From Paenibacillus sp. (GTDB lineage: Bacteria; Bacillota; Bacilli; Paenibacillales; YIM-B00363), in assembly GCF_031177825.1 (NCBI RefSeq), contig NZ_JAPSKE010000025.1, positions 1-64,000 on the forward strand: a stretch of 64,000 bases of DNA, given 5' to 3'. A program made the translations under genes and the position numbers. Shown piece by piece: positions 8,355 through 16,857 of the stretch; within the stretch, counting starts at the first letter, position 1, and every line of letters starts with the position of its first letter. The notes beneath the pieces were generated by a model, which had not been told where the DNA came from, made no database searches, and worked only from the letters and a program-made list of their open reading frames with translations.

Positions 8355-8387
8355 CAGAGCAATACCCTGGAATCGGATATTGCTCTG
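8355..8387 (-). terminator. Terminator of the glycosidase operon
   Basis: Read on the minus strand, CAGAGCAATA pairs with TATTGCTCTG around a 13-base loop, and a run of six T lies just downstream at 8350-8345. It is placed seven bases after the stop of the six-hairpin glycosidase gene. Confidence 0.75.
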
Positions 8388-8393
8388 ACGTCC

Positions 8394-9776
8394 TTACGTT
8401 TTCACTTGTACGATTCGCTCCCGTCCCGGCTCGACGACAACGATCGCCGAAGATGCCGGCTTTCCGTCGAGACCTATCGCGACATCGGCATGAACCTCGA
8501 TCCCGTCCACCGCTAGCGACGTATGCACGCCCGGGAAAGCGGCGCGCCACTGAATGGCGCCGCCGGTCGCATGTTCGAACTCCGTCCGGCCGTTGCCCGC
8601 ATGACGCACATGCGCTTCCCCGTCGAAGAGCGGAATCGACTTCAGCGCGACCGACGGCGTACGATCGGTCAGCCGGGGGAACGTCTCCACGGTCCGCGTC
8701 GCGGCGTCGGGGCGGATCCCCATCATCCCTTCGGCGAGACAGCCGATCCAGGCGAAGGAAACCTCCGGGTAATTTCTGCGCGCCATCGACGGATCGGAGA
8801 GGCGCATCAAGAAGGAATAGGCATCCGCGTTCCGTCCGTACCGGTATAACACTTCGGGAGCGTAAGACATCATCTCGATCAGGACGACCTTCTCGTAGAC
8901 GTAACTCCAATACGTAATATCGTCGAGCAGCCGCCGGGTCGCTTCCTCGTCGGAGAGGATGCCGAAATACGCGGCCAACACATTATTCCAATCGTCCAGC
9001 ATACTGCGATCCTGGAACATCATGACGTAATACTTCCCGCTCCCGGGGGCGATCCACTCGCGATGGAACGAATCCCGCAGCTCCGACGCCTTCCCGGCGT
9101 AGGCGGCGGACGCCTCCGCTTCGCCCTTCCAGGCGAGGATGTCGGAATACGCGCGATAAGCCGCGTACTGGGCGGAAATCAAATCCGCCGCCATTAGAAT
9201 ATCGCTGTCTCCGAGGTTTTCCTCTATGTACGAAGCGATCCCGCGTCTGCCGTCCGAAGGGCGATGCTCCAGCATGCCGTCGCCGTCCCGGTCCCACGAC
9301 TTCACATAAGACGTCACCGTATGCTCGTAGAAGGAAGCGAAGTCCGCGTCCGACAAATAGGCGGAATCGCCGGTCCATCGATACATCCGGCTGCAGCAAT
9401 CCAACACATCGAAGTTCGCGGGGAGGTTATACCAGAAGTCACTGTCGTCCGTATAATCCACCGGAGCCGGCCGGTCCCATCGGTCGATCTCCCAGTAGCT
9501 GCACCAATCCCGCTCCGGCGCGATATGCATCGCGAATTTGCGCAGCATGTTTTTCGTATGCGCCCCCAGACCGAGCAAGTGCGCGCCCGCGGCGTGATGC
9601 GCCGCGTCCCGCATGCAGAACGCCTCTCGCCCGGGTAGCGCAGCTTCATACCAAGGGCCGACCGGATCGCCGCCGTCAGATACGTACGAGAGAGCTTGCC
9701 GCTTCGCCCACGCGAAGCCGTCCGACAATCGCCGATCCTCCGTCTCCAGTCGAAGCCGGCTGTTCCTGCCGCTCAT
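8394..9776 (-). CDS. Six-hairpin glycosidase-like protein
   Basis: The 460-residue cytoplasmic protein (no signal peptide) looks like an (alpha/alpha)6-barrel glycosidase of the broad trehalase/rhamnosidase/GH63-like group. Supporting patches include GREAFCMRDAAHHAAGAHLLG near 50-68, DFWYNLPANFDVLDCC near 113, and DRDGDGMLEHRPS near 161. Acidic pairs in the WEIDRWDR and EENLGDSD segments could be catalytic, but which ones is inference. It begins with an ATGA overlap on the upstream GH36-like gene, so the two are translationally coupled and probably act on one imported glycoside. Confidence 0.7.
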   Translation of the reverse strand: MSGRNSRLRLETEDRRLSDGFAWAKRQALSYVSDGGDPVGPWYEAALPGREAFCMRDAAHHAAGAHLLGLGAHTKNMLRKFAMHIAPERDWCSYWEIDRWDRPAPVDYTDDSDFWYNLPANFDVLDCCSRMYRWTGDSAYLSDADFASFYEHTVTSYVKSWDRDGDGMLEHRPSDGRRGIASYIEENLGDSDILMAADLISAQYAAYRAYSDILAWKGEAEASAAYAGKASELRDSFHREWIAPGSGKYYVMMFQDRSMLDDWNNVLAAYFGILSDEEATRRLLDDITYWSYVYEKVVLIEMMSYAPEVLYRYGRNADAYSFLMRLSDPSMARRNYPEVSFAWIGCLAEGMMGIRPDAATRTVETFPRLTDRTPSVALKSIPLFDGEAHVRHAGNGRTEFEHATGGAIQWRAAFPGVHTSLAVDGIEVHADVAIGLDGKPASSAIVVVEPGRERIVQVKT

Positions 9777-11965
9777 CGGCCCTCCTCCTCCCCAATCGAC
9801 GTACGACCCGACGAACCTTCAAAGCGTAACGTAACGTCGGCCACCCCTTCGGCGAAGCCGACGCATACCTTGACCGCCTCTCCATCCTGACTCCATTCGC
9901 CCGCCCCGACCGTCACGTCTACATCTGCAGCCTTGTAGCCGGCCGGCGCATAAAACCAATAGGTTTCCGTCGTCCCGGGAATGCCGGACAGCTTCAAGCG
10001 CAAGGCATCGTCGTTCCAACGAACCCGCTCCACGCTGACGGCGTCCATGCTGACGTGCCGCGAGGAGGCGAGCAATACGGGCGTCGGACCGACCGGAACG
10101 ACGGCGAGCAGCTGGCAATGGCCGGTCTCGAGCGCCCGGCACGGCAGCTCGCCTCGGAATCGGCCCACAACCTGCTGACGCCAATAGTCGAACACGGCGT
10201 ATTCGAGCGTCGGATCGAGCCCGAGGCTCGCGATATCGAGCGTCGACGCCGGAAGGGGCTCCGTCGCGAACCGGCCGGCGACGCACCACGTTCGATCCGC
10301 CGTCTGCAGATGAATCGCCCACAGCGTCGTCGGCGGATGTCCTCGGTCCGCGCCTTCCCGCGGCGCGTCCGCCCCGCCGGCCGCCCGCTCGTCGGCCTTG
10401 TGCAGGTCGATCGCATAGCCTTGCACATGCGTCCATGCATACCCCGGATAGCTGATATCGAGCGGCCCGGTTTCCCCCGCGACCGTAGCGAGCGGCGGCA
10501 GGTTGCGGCGGATCAGCTCGATCCGTTCGTCGTCGTAGTTTTCCGGTTTGTCGCTGATCATGAGCAGCCCCCCGGTCAACGACACGAGCGAGATGACCGA
10601 TCGGGCCCACTCGAGCGGCGCGCGAACGCAAACATGATCCGGATCGTTCAGGAATAAGATGCGCTGCGTATGGAACCAGCGCGCGGACTCCACGAGCTGC
10701 ATCCGAATCGCCGGCCAGCTCGGGTTCGAATCGGTCGCGATGCGGCACGCGTCGGCGATGCCGACCGCTTCGCTCAGGACGCCCCAGCAGGAGAGCAAAT
10801 ACGCGTCTTCGCCGATGTGCTCGCGCGCGCAGGCCAAGAACGCCCGGAACTTCGCTTCCGCTTCGTCGTTCGTTATCAAGCCGAGCTTTACCGCTTCGTG
10901 CAACCCGTCGTAGATCAGATGCCGGATCGCGTCGGTTTTGAAATAGGTGTACCCGGCGTCTTTATAACCCTTGTAGTAGGGAGCTACATGCTTCGCCAAC
11001 GTCTCGGGGGTGCAGTCGAGTACATAGTGGATCCACTTGCCCCGAATCGGTTGTCCCGCTTCGTCCTTGATACAAGCATCGCTAGCCGCGGCGAATGCCG
11101 GATTCGTGACGACGGCGTTCGTCCAGATCCCGGGCTCCATGCCCTCCTCCCGGATGCCCGCCACGATCCCGGCATGACCGGAAGGAAACTTCTCGTTCGT
11201 CGCAAGCCAGGCATCGGCTACGATCCCGTCCGGCGCCGGCGGCACCAGAGGCAGCTGGAAGCCGTCGTCCAGCTGAACGTACTCCAGACCGTAGGACTTG
11301 AAGTGCTCCTTGACGAAGCGAGCCGCTTCGACCACATGCTCCTCCCGGATGTCGCTCCGGTACGCTTCCCAGGAGCACCAGCCGGCGACCGGCTTGACGT
11401 TCGGGCGCCGCTCCCAAGGCTTGTGATGGGGAAAATTTAAGTGCTTGCGGTAATAATGCATCCTCAGATTCACGATCCAAGGCGTCGTGCCGACCTCCAC
11501 GTCGATCGCGACCCTCGAACGTCCGCCTTCCGTTCGTTCGATACGGTCATGCGCCCAACGCCATTCGGCCCCGTGCCAATCGATGAGCAAATCTTGCATC
11601 ACGTCATACAATCCGTTGACGCCGTACAGCGTCGGACGTCCGACTTGGCCGAGAATCGCTTCCCCCGAGCCGGCTCTTCGGGGGCGCATGTTGATCGCAT
11701 CCTCGCTGAGCTCGAACGTCGCGCGTACCGTCTGCTTCGATTCGAAAGCCAGGTACAGCTGCTGGACGAACGGGTGGCTGACCATGTTCCCGTCGGAGAC
11801 GCGGCGGTAATACGCCTTCACGCCGTCGGGCAGAGCCATCGTCAGCAACGCGCCGCCGTTGTAATGGTATTGCAGGACATGGTTCTCGGCGTCGAAGGAA
11901 TGATTCGCCTGTCCGTAGGGCGGTTCCTTGGACATCCTCGAATTCGTTCGAGTGAAGTCGTTCAC
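9773..11965 (-). CDS. GH36-like alpha-galactosidase
   Basis: The 730-residue cytoplasmic enzyme has an N-terminal beta domain (to ~190), a TIM barrel (about 190-520) and a C-terminal beta domain. Barrel motifs match the GH36/melibiase group: GWCSWEAYR, EYVQLDDGFQ, the nucleophile-type aspartate in YFKTDA, and a candidate acid/base aspartate in CRIATDSNPS. Such enzymes release terminal alpha-galactosyl residues, but substrate cannot be read from sequence. The GTG start follows GAGGAGG at eight bases. It lies 21 bases after the LplC-type permease gene and overlaps the next glycosidase by four bases. Confidence 0.8.
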   Translation of the reverse strand: MNDFTRTNSRMSKEPPYGQANHSFDAENHVLQYHYNGGALLTMALPDGVKAYYRRVSDGNMVSHPFVQQLYLAFESKQTVRATFELSEDAINMRPRRAGSGEAILGQVGRPTLYGVNGLYDVMQDLLIDWHGAEWRWAHDRIERTEGGRSRVAIDVEVGTTPWIVNLRMHYYRKHLNFPHHKPWERRPNVKPVAGWCSWEAYRSDIREEHVVEAARFVKEHFKSYGLEYVQLDDGFQLPLVPPAPDGIVADAWLATNEKFPSGHAGIVAGIREEGMEPGIWTNAVVTNPAFAAASDACIKDEAGQPIRGKWIHYVLDCTPETLAKHVAPYYKGYKDAGYTYFKTDAIRHLIYDGLHEAVKLGLITNDEAEAKFRAFLACAREHIGEDAYLLSCWGVLSEAVGIADACRIATDSNPSWPAIRMQLVESARWFHTQRILFLNDPDHVCVRAPLEWARSVISLVSLTGGLLMISDKPENYDDERIELIRRNLPPLATVAGETGPLDISYPGYAWTHVQGYAIDLHKADERAAGGADAPREGADRGHPPTTLWAIHLQTADRTWCVAGRFATEPLPASTLDIASLGLDPTLEYAVFDYWRQQVVGRFRGELPCRALETGHCQLLAVVPVGPTPVLLASSRHVSMDAVSVERVRWNDDALRLKLSGIPGTTETYWFYAPAGYKAADVDVTVGAGEWSQDGEAVKVCVGFAEGVADVTLRFEGSSGRTSIGEEEGR

Positions 11966-11986
11966 GATCGTAGCCTCCTCGTCAAA

Positions 11987-12883
11987 TTAACCTTTCACCG
12001 CGCCGAGCGTAATGCCGCCGACGAAATATTTCTGGAAGAACGGGTACACGAACACGATCGGCAGCGTGACGACCATCGTCGTCGCGGCGCGAAGCGTAAC
12101 CGTGGAGATATTTCTGTACTTGTTATAGGCCAGCTGCGCATTCTCGACCTGCTGCAGCGCTTCCACCTCGAGGAGCAGCCTGCGCAAATAGACTTGCAGC
12201 GTATCCCATGTGCCGTTCGAGTTATAGAGAATGACGTCGAACCATGCGTTCCAATGCCCGACCGAGCTGAAGACGGCGATGGAGGCGAAGACGGGAAGGG
12301 AGATCGGGAAAATAATGCGAAAATAGATGAGCAGCTCCCCCGCCCCGTCCATCCTCGCGGACTCGGATAACGATTCCGGCAGGTTCTGCATGTAGGACGC
12401 CATGATCAACATGTAATAGGCGTTCAACAAGCCCGGCATCCAATAGACATGGAAGCTGTTCATCAATCCGAGCTTCAGAATCAGCATATAAGTAGGAATC
12501 AGCCCGCCGCTGAAATACATGGTGAACAGAAGCAAGATGCGAATGGGACGGCTGCCCGAGAAATTGCGGATCGTGACCATATACGCCAGCAATCCGGTCA
12601 TGAAGACGCAGGTGACCGTGCCGACCGCGACCCGAAGGAGGGACACCCCGAACCCCTTCCATAAGTTCTCGTTCTGGAACAGCATCATATAAGAATCGAA
12701 CGATAACTTGCGCGGGAAAAAGTAGATGCCTCCCCTGGCCGCATCGGCTCCGTCGTTCAAAGACAGGGCGAGCAAATTGACGAACGGGTATAGCATGAGG
12801 AAGGATAAGAGCAGCATGAACAGGATGTTGCATACGTCGAATAGTTTGCTGCCGACACTTTCCCTTACGTAAGAAGCGTACAT
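11987..12883 (-). CDS. Carbohydrate ABC transporter permease, LplC/YtcP type
   Basis: This inner-membrane permease of a binding-protein-dependent sugar importer has 298 residues and six hydrophobic spans. The EAA loop that contacts the ATPase is visible as LSESARMDGAGELLIYFRIIFPISLP at ~187-212 (key residues E189, A190, G195). The C-terminal ITLGAVKG is typical of the LplC branch, which pairs with an LplB-type partner and a lipoprotein. Both partners lie just upstream. No ATPase gene is present here; members of this family commonly use a shared ATPase of the MsmX type encoded elsewhere. Confidence 0.92.
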   Translation of the reverse strand: MYASYVRESVGSKLFDVCNILFMLLLSFLMLYPFVNLLALSLNDGADAARGGIYFFPRKLSFDSYMMLFQNENLWKGFGVSLLRVAVGTVTCVFMTGLLAYMVTIRNFSGSRPIRILLLFTMYFSGGLIPTYMLILKLGLMNSFHVYWMPGLLNAYYMLIMASYMQNLPESLSESARMDGAGELLIYFRIIFPISLPVFASIAVFSSVGHWNAWFDVILYNSNGTWDTLQVYLRRLLLEVEALQQVENAQLAYNKYRNISTVTLRAATTMVVTLPIVFVYPFFQKYFVGGITLGAVKG

Positions 12884-12898
12884 ATCAAGCCTGCCTCC

Positions 12899-13873
12899 TT
12901 AGAAAATGGATGTATCGAGCAGCTTCTTGGAAAGCTTATTCGCGCCGAAGACGAGGGCGACCCCGATGACCGCCTTCATCAAGCCGACGGCGGCGCCGTA
13001 TGAATAGTTGCCCAATTGAATCCCGTATTTGTACGCGTACGTGTCGATAACCTCGTAGTACTCGCGCGTCTGGGCGTTGCCGAGGAGCAATTGCTGCTCG
13101 AAGCCGGCGTTGAGAATGCTCCCGATGCCGAGAATCCATAGCAGGACGATGGTCGTCCGAATGCCCGGCAGCGTAATATGCCACATCGCGCCGAACCGAC
13201 CCAAGCCGTCCACCTTGCCGGCCTCGTACACCTCCGAATCGACCCCGGCCATGGCCGATAAGTAGATGATGGTCGACCAACCGACATCCTTCCATAAGTT
13301 CGCCGACGTCAGGATGCCCCAGAAGTATTTGCCTTCGCCGAGGAAGGAGATCGGCTTGTCGATGAAACCGAGCCGCAGCAAGAGATCGTTCACGATCCCT
13401 TCGTTCCCGATCAAGGTATACAAGATGCTGGCCACGACGACCCACGAGATGAAGTGGGGCAAATACGAGATGGTCTGCACGGTCTGCTTGAATTTCCGAT
13501 GCCGAAGCTCGTTCAGCAGCAAGGCAAGGAGGATCGGAGCCGGAAAACAAATCAAAATATTCAACCCGCTGATGGCCAGCGTATTCCGCAGCACGTTCCC
13601 GAAATCCGGGGCGTTGACGAACGCCATGAAGTGCTTAAAGCCGACCCAGTCGCTGGCAAGGATCGTCTTCCCGGGGATATAGTCGACGAACGCCATCAAT
13701 ACGCCATACATCGGGACATAAGAAAAGGTGACGACCCATGCGACGAGCGGAAGGCATATGAACCATAATTTTCTCTCTCGATACAATCTTCTTTTCCAGT
13801 GAGTCCATGTCTGAGTCCATGTCGAACCGTTCGCCGAAGGAAGCGAGACCGGCTCGGGCATCGAAGGTTTCAT
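12899..13873 (-). CDS. Carbohydrate ABC transporter permease, LplB type
   Basis: The 324-residue first permease of the importer has an N-terminal basic cytoplasmic segment (KRRLYRERK) and six membrane spans. The LplB-branch loop YEAGKVDGLGRFGAMWHITL at about residues 218-237 carries the EAA-type ATPase contact, and the C-terminus SKKLLDTSIF is characteristic of the branch. The ATG at 13873 follows GGGGAGG. It lies 15 bases from the LplC-type gene and 84 bases after the lipoprotein gene, with a strong hairpin in that gap. Confidence 0.92.
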   Translation of the reverse strand: MKPSMPEPVSLPSANGSTWTQTWTHWKRRLYRERKLWFICLPLVAWVVTFSYVPMYGVLMAFVDYIPGKTILASDWVGFKHFMAFVNAPDFGNVLRNTLAISGLNILICFPAPILLALLLNELRHRKFKQTVQTISYLPHFISWVVVASILYTLIGNEGIVNDLLLRLGFIDKPISFLGEGKYFWGILTSANLWKDVGWSTIIYLSAMAGVDSEVYEAGKVDGLGRFGAMWHITLPGIRTTIVLLWILGIGSILNAGFEQQLLLGNAQTREYYEVIDTYAYKYGIQLGNYSYGAAVGLMKAVIGVALVFGANKLSKKLLDTSIF

Positions 13874-13924
13874 CGGATTCGGATCCTCCCCGTCTCTATT
13901 GGTCTTCCGATCGATATCGAAGGA

Positions 13925-13952
13925 GAGGAGGAAGGCAAGCGCCTTCCTCCTC
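13925..13952 (-). promoter_or_regulatory. Intercistronic hairpin between binding protein and permeases
   Basis: A perfect 12-pair stem (GAGGAGGAAGGC / GCCTTCCTCCTC, four-base loop) begins six bases after the lipoprotein stop. There is no T-run, so it is more likely a 3'-end stabiliser or partial terminator that keeps binding-protein mRNA in excess over permease mRNA, a common arrangement in sugar ABC operons. Confidence 0.6.
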
Positions 13953-13957
13953 CGACG

Positions 13958-15655
13958 TTATTGCCATTCCGCCAATCTTCTTTGGTATTCCTTCGTCCGA
14001 TAGGCTTCGATCTGCTGCAATCCCGCGGCGTTCAGCTTCTCTCTCATTTCGTAGAAGAACTGCTCCGATTCCTCGGCCGTACCGGCCGTAACCGCCTTCG
14101 CCCACAACGTCTCCAGCTGCTCCAACACTTGCGTATTCGTGACCGCCAGCGGGTCGTTGCCGGGAATGTTGATGATGCCGAACGTGTTGTCGTAGATCGT
14201 ATCCTTCATATTTTCGTTCATGATTTTCTTCCACTTGGCTTCGTCGTTGAAGTTTTGGTCGAACCAATACGTGCTCTTGCCGTCGTCCTTCATCGTCCCG
14301 ATGCCTTCGACGAGGGTCATGACCCCTTGCCCTACGAGGTCGCTGTTCGTGAAGTCGTACGTCCCGTCGACGATCGCCTGCTTCATCTCCTCGACCCATC
14401 CGATCTTGCCGTTCTCATAGGTCCATACCGATTGCTCCGCGTTCGGCACGCCCCATCCGATAATTCTCGTGCCGATATCGGTGATCGAGAAGTTAAACCA
14501 CTTCATGATCGCCTCCGGATGTTCGGCCTTGTCCGTAATAATCGTCCGATACGTGCCGCGAGCGTCCAAGCCGGTCATGTACGCCTTCTCCGCCGTATCC
14601 GCCTTCACCGCTACGTTCAGGAAGCGCTTGTCGTCCGTCCAATTCGGGTCGGTCTTCTGCCACACCTCGTGACCGACGTTCCACGTAATCCACCAGGAGC
14701 CGATATAACCCATCACGCGCTCCGCGGAAAACTTCGCTTTCATATCGTCGAACGTGTTGATGAAGCTGTCGGGATCGAGAAGTCCGTCCCGATAAAACTG
14801 ATTCATGTACAGGGTTAGCGCGAGTCCCTCGTCCGTGTTGGCCCAATGCGTATTCGTTCCGTCATCGGCGATTTTATACCCGCCTTTGAGGCCCCACATC
14901 CCCGCCAAAGTCGGAACGACCCTGCTGTACATCGGCGCATACCCGGACAACGCGTATGTCGGCTCGCCGTTGCTATTCGTCGGATGCGCGGCTTGCATTT
15001 GCTTTAAGACCTCGTAAAATTTCTCGGGCGTATCGATGCTCGGCTGTCCCATCTCCGTCCAGTAGTCGTTCCGAATATGCGCGGAAGCGCCCGGGATCGG
15101 AAGTAACCCCCAATAGCTGGGCAGCATGTACAGCTTGCCGTCCGCGCGGAAGAACGACTTATAAATATCTCCTAGTTGGGACTTCACGTTCGGTGCGTGT
15201 TCGTCGATATATTGGCTGAGCTCGACGGCTTTGCCCTGCGCGATCCACTTCGCCGCCTGCTCTTCGTTCAAGCCAGTAATGACCTCGGGATAGTCGCCGG
15301 ACGCCAACATCAGATTCAGCTTCTCGTTCATGTCGACGTCGTACACGATTTTATTGAGCTTCACGTTAAACTTCTCCAGCAGGAACTCCTGAATCATCTT
15401 GCTGTTCTCCGCGACCTTGTCCGGGTTGTCTTGTCCCGCATAGAAGTTAATTTCCAACGTTTCGGCCGGAACCTTCCATCCGAATTCGTTGACCGTTTCC
15501 TCCTTCGCCGCGGCCCCCGTCTTCGCCGGTTCCGAACCGGCAGGTTCCGACGCCGCGCCGCCGCCTTCGTTGCCGTTCCCGCCGCCGCCCATACATCCCG
15601 CCAAAGTCGTAACTAACAGCGCGCCGACGATCCCCCACGTCCCCGTCTTTCTCAT
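13958..15655 (-). CDS. Extracellular sugar-binding lipoprotein, LplA type
   Basis: The 565-residue solute-binding lipoprotein of the importer has a signal peptide ending in LAGC with the lipidated cysteine at residue 21, followed by a flexible Gly/Ser/Ala linker. The mature part shows family-1 binding-protein features: LEINFYAGQDNP, a first lobe with SGDYPEVITGLN, and tryptophan-rich ligand-contact stretches such as IGSWWITWNVGHEVW. The length fits the large LplA-like subgroup. ATG at 15655 follows GGAGGTG; the longer frame upstream lacks a ribosome site and a signal peptide. The ligand is unknown. Confidence 0.9.
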   Translation of the reverse strand: MRKTGTWGIVGALLVTTLAGCMGGGGNGNEGGGAASEPAGSEPAKTGAAAKEETVNEFGWKVPAETLEINFYAGQDNPDKVAENSKMIQEFLLEKFNVKLNKIVYDVDMNEKLNLMLASGDYPEVITGLNEEQAAKWIAQGKAVELSQYIDEHAPNVKSQLGDIYKSFFRADGKLYMLPSYWGLLPIPGASAHIRNDYWTEMGQPSIDTPEKFYEVLKQMQAAHPTNSNGEPTYALSGYAPMYSRVVPTLAGMWGLKGGYKIADDGTNTHWANTDEGLALTLYMNQFYRDGLLDPDSFINTFDDMKAKFSAERVMGYIGSWWITWNVGHEVWQKTDPNWTDDKRFLNVAVKADTAEKAYMTGLDARGTYRTIITDKAEHPEAIMKWFNFSITDIGTRIIGWGVPNAEQSVWTYENGKIGWVEEMKQAIVDGTYDFTNSDLVGQGVMTLVEGIGTMKDDGKSTYWFDQNFNDEAKWKKIMNENMKDTIYDNTFGIINIPGNDPLAVTNTQVLEQLETLWAKAVTAGTAEESEQFFYEMREKLNAAGLQQIEAYRTKEYQRRLAEWQ

Positions 15656-15766
15656 CTGGCACCTCCGAGATAAATTGAAATCGGTTACAACGCAACTGTA
15701 CAACACCCTGCCGACCGTCGTATATGGGAAGAATCGTCCCGCTGTATCATTTCTTACACAAAAAAA

Positions 15767-15797
15767 AGAGGATGCCGTTTACTCCCCATCATCCTCT
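15767..15797 (-). terminator. Terminator after the response regulator
   Basis: On the minus strand AGAGGATG pairs with CATCCTCT and is followed by a run of about eight T. The stem begins inside the last codons of the regulator gene. It separates the two-component genes from the lipoprotein gene, which therefore needs its own promoter in 15660-15760. Confidence 0.7.
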
Positions 15798-16847
15798 CTG
15801 TTCATATGCCTTTCGGTATTGCGTCGGGGTGATCCCGTGATATTTGCGGAACGCCTTGGCGAAATGATGATAATTCGTATACCCGACCTCGAGCGCGACG
15901 TCCCCGACTTTCCGGTCTTGTTGCGCCAGAAGCTGCTTCGCTTTCGTCATTCGTACGTCCGTCACATATTTCATGAACGTCGTTCCGGCTTCTTGTTTGA
16001 AGAGGCGCGTGAAATACGTTACGGACATCGAGGCGCGCTCGGCCGCCCGGAGCAGCGACAGCTCGCTGTCCGCGTACTGCGCTTCGATCTCCTCGATCGT
16101 CTTTCGGATGTACAGCGATTGCGCCGGATTTCGCAGGCAGGACACTTCTCGGATGAAGCCGAAGCAGGCATGCTGGAACAACCGATGCGCCGCTTCGCGC
16201 GTATGGGCCTCCTTCAACCGGAGCGCTTCGTCCTTGTCGAACGGATGGCCGGATTTGCTTTCGAGCTTATTGACGATGTATAAGAGCTGTTCCATGTAGG
16301 TTTCTTTGAGCTCGTCGAGCTCCGAGACTTGATCGTTCCTCGCCGCCTCGATATCCTTCAGCTTGGCGCGGAGCGCCTCCTCCTGAATCGTCCAGATGCG
16401 GTCGACAATGTGCTCGCCTTCCTCGATGAACGTCCCCAGCCGCTCTCCCCGCTCCGCGATTTTGCGGTTATTATCTTCATGACGCTCGTAGATGCGCAGA
16501 AGCAGTCCCGTAAACTCCGCGGGATCGATCGGCTTCAACAAATAGTCGGTTACGCCGTATCGAATCGCTTGCCGAGCATAGTCGAAGTCGCTGTACCCGG
16601 AGATGACGACGACTTCCATGGCGCGGTACTCTTCCTTCACCGTCGCTATGAGCTGCAGCCCGTCCATCAATGGCATGCAGATGTCCGTAATGAGCAGTTG
16701 AGGCGGATCCGAACGGATGATGTCCAGCGCTTCCCGTCCGTTGGTCGCTTCGCCCGTAATGAAGAACGGCGCGTCCGCCTTTTCGATTAACTTCCTCATG
16801 CTTCGTTTAATCATTTTCTCGTCGTCGGCGGTGACGATCTTGAACAT
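15789..16847 (-). CDS. AraC-type response regulator, YesN-like
   Basis: This 352-residue cytoplasmic transcription activator has a receiver domain at 1-120, with the acidic pair DDE at 8-10, the phospho-acceptor D55 in LLITDICMP and the lysine in DYLLKPID. A helical linker (130-245) follows, then two AraC helix-turn-helix motifs in the last 100 residues (LLRAAERASMSVTYFTRLF; VGDVALEVGYTNYHHFAKAF). It probably activates the adjacent glycoside import and hydrolysis genes when phosphorylated by the kinase encoded 10 bases upstream. The ATG follows AGGGGGG, which overlaps the kinase stop region. Confidence 0.93.
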   Translation of the reverse strand: MFKIVTADDEKMIKRSMRKLIEKADAPFFITGEATNGREALDIIRSDPPQLLITDICMPLMDGLQLIATVKEEYRAMEVVVISGYSDFDYARQAIRYGVTDYLLKPIDPAEFTGLLLRIYERHEDNNRKIAERGERLGTFIEEGEHIVDRIWTIQEEALRAKLKDIEAARNDQVSELDELKETYMEQLLYIVNKLESKSGHPFDKDEALRLKEAHTREAAHRLFQHACFGFIREVSCLRNPAQSLYIRKTIEEIEAQYADSELSLLRAAERASMSVTYFTRLFKQEAGTTFMKYVTDVRMTKAKQLLAQQDRKVGDVALEVGYTNYHHFAKAFRKYHGITPTQYRKAYEQRG

Positions 16848-16857
16848 AGGATCCCCC

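Noticed and set aside
6813..8516. A 567-codon plus-strand frame
   Set aside because: It runs antisense through the two stalk-domain genes, is extremely arginine-rich, and has no ribosome site or recognisable domain. Long shadow frames are common in GC-rich DNA.
9819..10748. Extra minus-strand frame inside the GH36-like gene
   Set aside because: It is an Arg/Ala-rich shadow in another frame; the GH36-like frame carries all recognisable motifs.
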